In this document: piece by piece, positions 51,007 through 60,036 of the stretch
Layout of the letters: the number at the start of each line of letters is the position of its first letter
Numbering within the stretch: the first letter of the stretch is position 1
NCBI GenBank assembly: GCA_001414345.1
Contig: LLCB01000339.1
Location: 1 to 60,036 of the forward strand
Reading direction: 5' to 3'
Length of the DNA stretch: 60,036 bases
Origin: Hymenoscyphus infarciens
Lineage: Eukaryota; Ascomycota; Leotiomycetes; Helotiales; Helotiaceae
The notes under the pieces: generated by a model
Database searches by the model: none
What the model was told of the DNA's origin: nothing
Seen by the model: the letters and a program-made list of their open reading frames with translations, nothing else
Made by a program: the position numbers and the translations under genes

Positions 51007-51254
51007 GCGAAACGATAGGATTGAAAGATATTAAAGGGCATGTTTAGACTATTGAAACCATGTCTTGTTTAAAAAGGGCCTGTTCCCAATTCATTTACTT
51101 CTAGCCTTTCTTAATTTACCTTGCTCCTCCATCTCCTCCACATCCTCTTTTTTTCACTCCCTGAAGTACTTTTGAGCGGTATCTATGGTTGATTTGACTA
51201 CCTAGTTGTTTTCTTATTATTATATAAGCCGAGCGCATTTTTGGTGTTGAATAG

Positions 51255-51378
51255 ACCGTTCGAAAATGTAGGTAGAAAACACCGGTCGTCCAAACAAGAT
51301 CAATTGCACAGAGAGTTGGGTCTCGGGGGAAAGAGGAAGAAGAAGGAACCTGCTTCTGCTGATGAAGATTTTCAGTAA
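51255..51378 (+). CDS. Putative terminal exon, unrecognised
   Basis: An acceptor-like TTGAATAG at 51,254 is followed by a frame open for 40 codons to TAA 51,376-51,378. It encodes a basic/acidic tail with QDQLHRELGLGGKRKKKEP and ADEDFQ at the end. The composition looks like a real C-terminus with a nuclear-signal-like KRKKK. Entry is phase 2. I could not find a donor in the 50,691-51,006 exon that joins it in frame, so its gene is unresolved. Confidence 0.35.
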
Positions 51379-51416
51379 ACGGGGTTTCTGAAGATGGGTT
51401 CTGTGCCGTTGGTTAG

Positions 51417-51606
51417 TGTTGGTGTGACTAGGTTACAAATAGGGTCTTCCTATCCCTCTTTAAGGGATTAAAAGGTGACGTAAAAAGTGGTTATTCATTT
51501 ATACGTGCCTATTTATAAGTATAAAGGTCTAAGTATAAATAGGCCTTATTCTACTACCTAATTAGGTAACTAGAACCGACATATTCACCTTATAATTGTC
51601 CTAATA
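51417..51606 (-). repeat. 3' LTR (element sense) of the copia element
   Basis: Starts TGTTGGTGTGACTAGG and ends GTCCTAATA. The outer (left) end is little mutated. The inner end has CCGACA changed to CTAATA and CACCACCCG-like sequence changed to CTACTACCTA. Confidence 0.9.
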
Positions 51607-54600
51607 CTAAGGTAACTTAGAAGTAAGATATATTAGTAAAAACCGTTAAAAATATAATTAAAAGAGATTAATAAAATCTACTAATAAGAGCTCTCTATTC
51701 TATCTATCTAGCTAATTAGAATACTTTATTCTACCTATCTATTCTTACTTATTCGTTTATGTTTCTTATATACTTATCTTCCCTATGTTCTACCTATTCT
51801 ATTACTTTTACCTTTAATCTATTAGTATTAATAAGATCTTTTAAAGCGTTATAAGGCTTAGATTTAGTTATAGTATTTATAGGATTACTTATACTATTAA
51901 TCTATTTAATATTATAGATCTCTTAACGTTTATATACTTATTAAAGTCTTATAATATTAATTATTAGTCTCTTTTCCTTAGTAGTACTAAGTCTTATAAG
52001 ATAGTTGTAAATTAACTTAGAATTAGTATAAATTATAAGTAGAACTAATTAATTAAGAATAAGCTTAATTATTGATTTAATAGTACTAGTAATATTAAAT
52101 CCTCTACTTAAAGTATATAACTTAGAGGCTAAAATACTATAAGTAACTCTCTTATACTTTATAGATAACTAGTATAAGATATTAGCTTTATCGTCTTTAT
52201 CTACTAGTATAAGAATATATCTAATTTATAAAGTATAATCCTTATTATTAGTAAAAGAGGAATTAGTAAATAGAATTAATTTAAGACTTTCTAGATTTAA
52301 TTCTACATAGGTAAGTCCTCTATTAGAATTATCGATTTACTATTAAAGTCTCTTATTAAGAGTATTAATATCTTCCTTTTAAAGGTCGACTATTTAAGCA
52401 GTAGTTAATAAATTAAAAGCAGCTTCTAGTTATAATACTATAGTTATATAGGCTCTATAAGCATGTTATATAATATATTACTCTTTTATAGAAGCCTTTA
52501 ATTAAATCGTACTATAAGAGCTTTTAAGATTAGTAGGCTTAACGCTTACTAATTTAATATTCTTAGAATAATCCTAGGTAAGTATAACCTTAGGATTAAG
52601 TAAGTCTAAAGAATTAATTATGATTTTACCTCTATTAAATTTAAGTAGATAGTTCTTAGTTAATTTCTTATAGTCCTTAGTAGTGAATTTAGCTTTTTTA
52701 AGCTTTAATTCCTTATTATTAGTAAATCCTTTATTAGTAAGAATAAGAGTATCGTTAGTTTAGAGACCTATAATACTAAAGTATTATTTCTTATTAACGT
52801 ATAAAAGGTAAGGATTATATATTAATTCTTTTATTTAAAGTACTTTTAGGTAATACTTTTAGTAGATATTAAATTAATAGTTTCTAGCTTCTATAATACT
52901 ATAAAAGGGTCTTATTACTTCTTAGATAATTCTCTTCTACTATTCTTTATCTTTTAATAGATAGATAAAAATTTATTATCCTAATTAAGTAATAGACTAT
53001 ATATAAGCCTAAGAAATGTCTCTTAAAAAGAAGCTAAATTATTAGTAGAATATAATAAAAAGAGTAATAATAAGTCTCTAGCTTATATATTAGATTATAG
53101 GTAATTAGGTAAAGATAACCTTTTTACTATTATTATTAAATCCTTAGATTACTAATCTTAACTTTTCTATAGCTTATATTATACTAGGGAATTTAATAGT
53201 ATTAACGAATTTAGATCTAAATATTCTAGCCTCTTTTAGAAGTTAGTTATAAGTAATTATTTTAAGTATACCTCTATTAGTAAGGCTCTTAAATTCAGAT
53301 TAGCATATACTAATATATATACCTTCTTATATACTATTTAATTTAATAGAACGTAGAGTCTTAAAGACATTCTTATTATATTAGATAAAACGTTCCTTTT
53401 TATTAACCTTACTTTAGATAAATATCTTAGATATACTAGTTTTAAATATATAAGTATTAATAAGATTAAGGTATTCTAGGAATTAAGAGAGGACTTTTAG
53501 ATTCTTTAGTAGTTATCCTCTCTTTTACTTTAGTAGTATAGTTAATAGAATCGGTTTAGGAATTAGAACTAGTATTAATTAAGAGCGTATTACTATAAGA
53601 GATAGTAGTAGAGTATCGAGGTCTATTTCTAATTCTAGGTTCTTAAATTATTATACTTCTTAATTAGTATCCTTAGCTAGCTAATCCCTATCTAGAATAG
53701 GATCTCTATATTATAAGAGAGAGGAATAATAAGGCTTTATAACTATAGCTTTAAATTTAGTAGGTCTGCTAAGTAATTCGATAATATACTTCTTATTATT
53801 AATACTAATTAATTTAAAAGGTCTAGTCTATTCTCTCTTTTCTTACTAAACAAGAATATTAGAATTTAAAGGTAAATTATATAGGTAATTCTTATTAGAA
53901 CTATTCTAAGTATTTAAGGTATTATTAACTTATCTTTTTACCTATATCTTTTATACCTTATCTTAAGCTTTATTATATATTATAGCTCTTTAGGCTATTC
54001 TAGGAGATAGAGTATTATTATCTAATATATAAGTATATACTCTAAAAATAAGAAGTATAGAGATAAGGCTATCTAGGCTAGTAGTATCGTTAATTACTTT
54101 AAAAGCTATTTATAAAAGCATATTCTTAGCAAGGTCTAGATAAGCTTCTTTAAATATTTAGTAGGCTCGACGAATTAGTTTATAGTATTATTTAATAATT
54201 CTGATTAAATTATATACCTCTATAAGTATAGACGTAATAGTTATTCTTATAACTCTTACTTATTAGATAAATTCCTTACTTATAAGATTCTTATTAATAT
54301 TAGTAACGATTATTACTAGAGGTTCTAAGTAAGTATTAACCTAATATTTAAAGAACTTCTTAAATATATACTTTAAAGTTATATTTCTTAACTAATAGCT
54401 AGCTTAGAAGTAAGTAGCTAGGTTAATAATATATAATAATAGGCTTCCTTTAATATATATAATATCTATAATAACTATAAAGTTAAAGTCTATCTTATTA
54501 TTATATAAGGTAAATTTAAATTAACTAGAGGACTTCTTATACTTCTAATAAAATTTATAGAATTTAGTTAGATAGTTAAGTACTTTAGAATCGAAGTCTT

Positions 54601-57600
54601 TTCTAGTATACTCTAAAAGTATTAATAATCTAATAATAGATAGATAGCTAAATCGTTAATAGAGACATATAAGCTTAATATCTATAAGTAAGCTTAGGAA
54701 TTATTATATATAAGTAGTAATAGCTCTATCTTATAATAGGAAGAGATAGCTAAATTAGTAGATTACTAGGAAAACTTTCTTTTTACTTTTATACTTTCTA
54801 ATAAGAAGGTCCTTAATATTATTATAAGATACTCCTAGTTAGTTTATATCTTTAATAGAAAGTAAAAATAGGGTATTAGACTAGTATATATAGAAGTTAT
54901 TATTTTTACCTTCCTAATAGATTAAGTATTACTGATTTCAAAAGTAACTATAAAGCTACTATTTAGTAATAGTAGTAATTTATATATAAGGTTATTATAT
55001 ACTAGGAATTAGTTATATCTAATAATAGAGTATTTAATAATACTAGTATTAATTATAATACTAAAGAATTTAGTCTTCTTATATCTTTTAGTACTATGTT
55101 ATATAAGAGTCTTATATTCCTTATTCTTATAGTTCTCTTAAATATCCCTAGTTATTAAATAGATAAAAGAGGCGTTAGCTAATTTAGAAATAATCTATTT
55201 AGTATTAATAGTATTAATAGTATTATAAGAGGTAATAAATTATTAAATATTATTATCTAACTTAATATTAAGAGATAGAAAGTTATTAACAATAAATATC
55301 TCTTTTAATTAGTTAATATTTAAATTATTATAAGGCTCTTCTATATTTAAAATATATTATTAGATATTATAGTTAAAGCTCTTTTCTTTAAAGGTATTCT
55401 TATACTTTTTCTTAAGTTATTAATAATATTATTTTATATATTAATCTTACTTATTTTTAAAGTAATCTTAGAACTAATAATTTAGCTTCTTATAAATCTA
55501 ATATACTCTTTTAAATCTTAGAGAATTTATAAGGTAATTAGATATATAGTTATTATAAAATTTATAGTTAGTAGTATACTATTTCGCTTCTAATTCTTCT
55601 ATAACGTATACTTATTAACTTACTATTCTTATACTACTTCTATAAAGGTTCTTATAATTGTTAATAGATTAGTATAAGGTATTAATAGTAGATTAGAGGT
55701 TCTTATTTAGAGGAGCTCCTTTAAAAGTAGTATAGAATTCTACTATATTTTAATATCTTATTATAATTTTATTTATAAAGGTATACTTATTCTAAAGCTT
55801 AGGATATAGACTATAGAAGAGTTTATTAAGTTTATCTAAGTATAACTTAAGATATTAGGATACTAATTTATTAGTATTATTAGTCTTAAATTATTTATAC
55901 TAAAAAGCGTTCTATTTAAAAAGGATGTTTTAATAATAGGAATTATCTTTAAAGTAATCTTAAATGTTTTTATATATATCTATAAATAAGAGTTTACTCC
56001 TATATATAATATTAGTATAATAATAGGTAAGTATAAGTCTCTTAAGTATTATAGGAAAGGCTAAACAATAATATATAATCGGTATACTATTATAAAGATA
56101 GATATTATAAAATATATTAAGCTTAAAGTTAAAGTTATCCTCCTTTCTACTATATTATATTTCCTTTATATATACTTTAAGAATATTAGTAATTTCTCTA
56201 GAAAATAAGTTATATAGTGTCTTATTATACTATAGATTTTAACTAGGAATATCTAGCTAGTAGAGATAGAGAGGAGAATAAATAGAATCTAGGTCTATTA
56301 TATAGTATCTAAAACTACTATTTAGATATTATAGCTTTAATAGATATATAAAACCTTAGGGTTAAGGATATTAGAAAGGTTAATTTAATATATTAATATA
56401 TCTAGGCTAGGATTATTAATAGGTCGGTTATTAGAGATATTAGTACTTCTAATATTCTAGAACGTAGAGGTACTTTATTAGTAATTAAAGAGGTCTTAGA
56501 AGAGGTAGATTACTATTTAAAGAGAGTAGATATATAAGAGAATAAATAGGAGGAGGGAATCCTAGTTAGAGCTTCTTAGGTTATTAACTTAAACTACTAA
56601 AATAAGTAAGTTTTAGTAATTTTAAAGTTAAATTTAGAGAGAGAATTATACTAGTAGCTATATTTAACGAAGTTATATTAAAGGGAGGAACGTCCTTATC
56701 TAGAGTAGGCTAGGTATAATACTAAGTAGGCTAATTATAGATAAATAGATAAACTCCTTTTTAGCTTAACTTAGAGAAATTTAACTATCTTACTTCTAAA
56801 TCAGGTTATTTTAGCTCTAGATAAGCTCTAGAATAAGCTCTTAAGATAGCCCTCTTTTAATTTAACTTAGTAAGATCTATATAATATACCTCTAGTATAA
56901 GTAAATTCGATTTAGATAATCTTAATATTAACTTTACTATCTTTAGTATAAATCCTTTTTAAGATAATTAATATAAAGGATTTAATAGATCTAGAATAGA
57001 ATTATTAATTCTCTATTTAAGTTTATTAAAAGAAGTATTACTTAAATAAATAATCTCTTCTAATTCCTTATAAGAGAGTATAGATTATTTATTCTCTTAA
57101 AGTATTTAGAAGAGCGATTCTATTATCTTTATATCTTTATAATTTAGTATATAACATCTATAGTATCTAAGTATAGATTAGAGTTTTAATACCGCTCTTA
57201 CTTTTATAGTATTAAAGTTATTAACTATCTATCCTTAAAAGTCCTTTTAGAAAGTATACTAAAGTTCCTTATTATCTTCTTTACTAGTCTTATACTTTCT
57301 AGTAAATAGCTTAACTATATTAGTTAGATATTCTACTATATCTTTATATATTTTATATTTATCTAGATTATTATTAGAAGAGTTACTAAGAGGGTTACCG
57401 CCGTCCTCCTTCTATAAGGATTAGCTTCTACTAAGGCCTAATATAGTATTATTTATTAACTCTTTTAGCGATTTAAGGTTAAAGAACTCGTTATTAGAGA
57501 ATAAGGATATTAGAGGAATAGAGAGTAGAATATTAAAGAGCTAGAAGCCTAGCTAGAGATACCTATCTTATAGTAAGATAGTCTAAAAGTATAGTAAATT

Positions 57601-58008
57601 AAAGACCTAAAATAAGAGGTAAATGTCTTAGTAAATTTAAAGAGAGAATTTAGATAGGAATCGTATGTTTTTAGTAGTATTATAGAGTCTTTAAGAAGGG
57701 CGATAGATTAATACTTTTAAAGTATTTATTAATAAGCTAGGGAAGTGTTAAATTAGTTAGTTTCACAACAATTAATCAAAAGAACAATTAGTAGATTTAT
57801 AGTCCTTTTTAGAGATAAAAGAATACTAGAATAGAAACTCTTTATAGTAGTAAAAGTTAATCTTCTACTAGGATAGAAAGGAGGCTTTTACTCTATAACT
57901 ACTTATAATATTATATTCCTACTAGAATAAGAGAGATAATACTACTAGGATAGAAAGCGTCTAATATAAGTAATCGAGTAACCTAATCTATATATATATA
58001 CTAATTAG

Positions 58009-58198
58009 TATTAGTATAACTAGGTTATAAATAGGGTCTTCTTATCCCTCTTTAAGAGATTAAAAGGTAACGTAAAAAGTAGTTGTTTATTTATACGTGT
58101 CTATCTATAAGTATAAAGGTCCGAGTATAAATAGGCCTTATTCCACCACCCGATTAGGTAACTAGAACCGACATATTCACCCTACAATTGTCCCGACA
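58009..58198 (-). repeat. 5' LTR (element sense) of the copia element
   Basis: Starts TATTAGTATAACTAGG (mutated inner end) and ends CAATTGTCCCGACA (intact outer end). It is equal in length to the other LTR. Confidence 0.9.
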
Positions 58199-58249
58199 GT
58201 TAGAATTCTGTTGCTATTTAGTGAAGTTCATTGGCGAAACCTATGTTAG

Positions 58250-58603
58250 AGGAACCGTTCCCACATCGACCAAGTTTTCTGGGAACAAGATTTGATCAAT
58301 GCTGTCGAGGCCACTACGCCATATAACACCAACACTATTACTCTTACCGAGGACATTGACGATCGTGTTTTCGGTACCGAGTCTGCCACTGATTCCGACC
58401 CAGTCTTCAACTATGTCCTCCTCGGTGATGCCGTCGAGGATGGAATCTTCGGTTGGGTCGTCATGGGCATTTACACCACCGGAAACTACATCTGGTCTGC
58501 TGCATCCAAGTATAGAGCAAATGGAGGTGTCGCGCTAGATTCCAAATCTTCCGGTAATGAAACAGAGGGTGGTAATAGTACAATGGGAGCTCCACCAAGC
58601 TAG
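58250..58603 (+). CDS. Gene fragment: exon of unrecognised protein right of the copia element
   Basis: An open frame runs from AGG 58,250 to TAG 58,601-58,603, preceded by an acceptor-like CTATGTTAG. It has ordinary coding composition (for example IDQVFWEQDLINAVEA, DRVFGTESATDSDPVF). A hydrophobic stretch (IFGWVVMGIYTTGNYIW) is followed by a polar Ser/Gly tail, 117 codons in all. A 5' exon must lie to the left. If the copia element and one GTTAG copy are removed, MGSVPL encoded at 51,394-51,411 would splice to it in phase 0. Function is unknown; a membrane segment is possible. Confidence 0.45.
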   Translation, partial: RNRSHIDQVFWEQDLINAVEATTPYNTNTITLTEDIDDRVFGTESATDSDPVFNYVLLGDAVEDGIFGWVVMGIYTTGNYIWSAASKYRANGGVALDSKSSGNETEGGNSTMGAPPS

Positions 58604-59124
58604 ATCCTTTCACCCTGTTCATATCCTTAGGGATCACTGAGCCACAATTATGCCTTTGTTGTATTACAGCTGCACTTCTTTCTTACCTTCTTTCTCTTCT
58701 TCTTCGTTCAGCGGAATCATTTAGTCTTTCCGCTCGTTCAAAGCTAGTACATACAATTTCGACTGTCATGTACATTCTCGCTTAAGATCACCACGGGCAT
58801 GCTAAATTAGCCGAACCCCGGCCCGTGCGAGGGCTAAAACTAACGTAAGAATTCAGCCCTACTAAGGGTCGTAGGATCTCGTCTAAATTCTTATACTTTA
58901 TTCTAGGCGAATTAGTCTATAGCAAGACCTAGTAAAGTAGAGTTTCTTTAGAAGGCCTTATTATAGACTATTACACTTAGAACTAAGTAGAATAAAAAGT
59001 TAGCTATTAAAAAAAGAATATCTTAGAATAGAATAAAACTTTATTAGAAGATATTAAGATTTTTATTAACTAATATTTTAATAAATTTATAATTTAATTA
59101 ATACTATATAATATTTAAACTATA
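58604..59124. other. 3' flank then RIP-degraded DNA
   Basis: 58,604-58,860 has normal composition, with the non-mutated GC phrase CCGAACCCCGGCCCGTGCG near 58,812. From about 58,870 the sequence becomes CpA/TpG-poor and leads into the satellite. No gene is seen. Confidence 0.5.
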
Positions 59125-60036
59125 AAAAGTTACTTTTAAAAATTACTAGTAAAATAAAGACTTTTAATATTTTAACTACTAAAAGTTACTAATAAATAAT
59201 TAGATAGAGACTTTTAGTAGTTTATATATTAAAAGTAACTAGTAAATAATTAAAGAGATACTTTTAGTAGTTTAACTACTAAAAGTTACTAGTAAATAAT
59301 TAAAGAGAGACTTTTAGTAGTTTAACTACTAAAAGTTACTAGTATATAATTAGAGAGAGACTTTTAGTAGTTTAACTACTAAAAGTTACTAGTATATAAT
59401 TAAAGAGAGACTTTTAGTAGTTTAACTACTAAAAGTTACTAGTAAATAATTAGATAGAGACCTTTAGTAGTTTAACTACTAAAAGTTACTAGTAAATAAT
59501 TAAAGAGATACTTTTAGTAGTTTAACTACTAAAAGTTACTATTTATATAATTTAAATAAAGACTTTAAGTAATTTAACTACTAAAAGCTACTAGTATATA
59601 ATTAGATAGAGACTTTAAGTAGTTTAACTACTAAAGGTTACTAGTAAATAATTAGATAGATACTTTTAGTAGTTTAACTACTAAAGGTTACTAGTAAATA
59701 ATTAGATAGAGACTTTTAGTAGTTTAACTACTAAAAGTTACTAGTATATAATTAAAGAGAGACTTTTAGTAGTTTAACTACTAAAAGTTACTAGTAAATA
59801 ATTAGATAGTGACTTTTAGTAGTTTAACTACTAAAAGTTACTAGTAAATAATTAGATAGATACTTTTAGTAGTTTAACTACTAAAAGTTACTAGTATATA
59901 ATTAAAGAGAGACTTTTAGTAGTTTAACTACTAAAAGTTACTAGTATATAATTAAAGAGAGACTTTTAGTAGTTTAACTACTAAAAGTTACTAGTAAATA
60001 ATTAGATAGATACTTTTAGTAGTTTAACTACTAAAA
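59125..60036. repeat. 50-bp palindromic satellite, at least 18 units, right edge
   Basis: From 59,271 the motif TTTAACTACT recurs every 50 bp (59,321, 59,371, 59,421 and so on), with one 52-bp unit at 59,521-59,573. Each unit holds a near-perfect palindrome centred on AGTAGTTTAACTACT with CTTTT/AAAAG arms, plus the perfect palindrome TTACTAGTAA. The first units (59,125-59,270) are more diverged. The array runs off the window end. Confidence 0.92.

Larger units (their letters stand above)
51417..58198 (-). mobile_element. Complete, RIP-inactivated Ty1/copia LTR retrotransposon
   Basis: 190-bp LTRs (51,417-51,606 and 58,009-58,198) bound the element, and the target duplication is GTTAG (51,412-51,416 and 58,199-58,203). 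The ancestral LTR ends are TGTCGG...CCGACA. On the minus strand at about 53,280-52,600, RIPped copia reverse transcriptase is readable: EARIFRSKFVNTIK, then FLRDIS-AYI, FYSIIEARN and LQTNDTLIL (from LQTDDTL). Stops replace many CAA/CAG/TGG codons. In minus-strand order gag lies near 57.7-56.5 kb, integrase near 55-54 kb, RT at 53.3-52.6 kb and RNase H beyond, matching copia order. No protein can be made. Confidence 0.9.

Noticed and set aside
59125..60036. Possible CRISPR array (regular repeats with spacers)
   Set aside because: The whole 50-bp unit is repeated, spacers are not unique, and the genome is eukaryotic.

Overview
This is a nuclear contig from a filamentous ascomycete, probably a Leotiomycete or related Pezizomycotina. 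The evidence is short (about 46-190 nt) GT-AG introns with CTRAC-like branch points, fungus-specific genes (translation elongation factor 3, a CSC1-type channel, a SUN-domain Sad1 protein) and a strongly two-speed base composition. Gene islands have near-balanced GC. The blocks at 1-17,860, about 42,200-42,650, 51,417-58,198 and 58,870-60,036 are extremely AT-rich and almost free of CpA and TpG, which is the signature of repeat-induced point mutation (RIP, C to T at CpA). I name no species.

Layout. 1-17,860 is a RIP-destroyed repeat block. It opens with a satellite, and holds a Ty1/copia-like pol fragment, a truncated Ty3/gypsy copy (3,389-6,511) and a second, complete Ty3/gypsy copy with both LTRs and a 5-bp target duplication (11,154-16,953, minus strand). 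17,700-18,320 is a transition zone with a heptamer repeat and a decayed tRNA-Thr. The first gene island (18,600-25,950) holds a zinc-finger DEDDh exonuclease (minus) and a CSC1/OSCA-type channel (plus). 25,950-29,100 is gene-poor. 29,100-42,200 holds a small cysteine-containing ORF, eEF3, a zinc-knuckle gene with two apparent +1 frameshifts, and a five-exon SUN-domain gene. 42,650-51,410 holds UDP-glucose 4-epimerase, a quinone oxidoreductase converging on it, two related homeodomain-like genes, and weakly supported exons. A complete RIPped Ty1/copia element (minus strand, TSD GTTAG) fills 51,417-58,198. A host coding fragment follows, and the window ends in a 50-bp satellite that shares a 15-bp core with the one at the left end.

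The genes look like a collection of independent housekeeping and regulatory functions: elongation (eEF3), galactose metabolism (GALE), redox detoxification, nuclear-envelope/spindle-pole anchoring (Sad1), RNA processing and ion flux. No operon-like pathway is apparent. Multi-exon models were assembled by eye from splice motifs and reading-frame continuity; each closes to a whole number of codons. The most unusual items are the paralogous homeodomain-like pair with a shared C-terminal motif, the copia insertion exactly at a candidate 5' splice site, the RIP gradient inside its LTRs, and the palindromic satellite family at both window ends.
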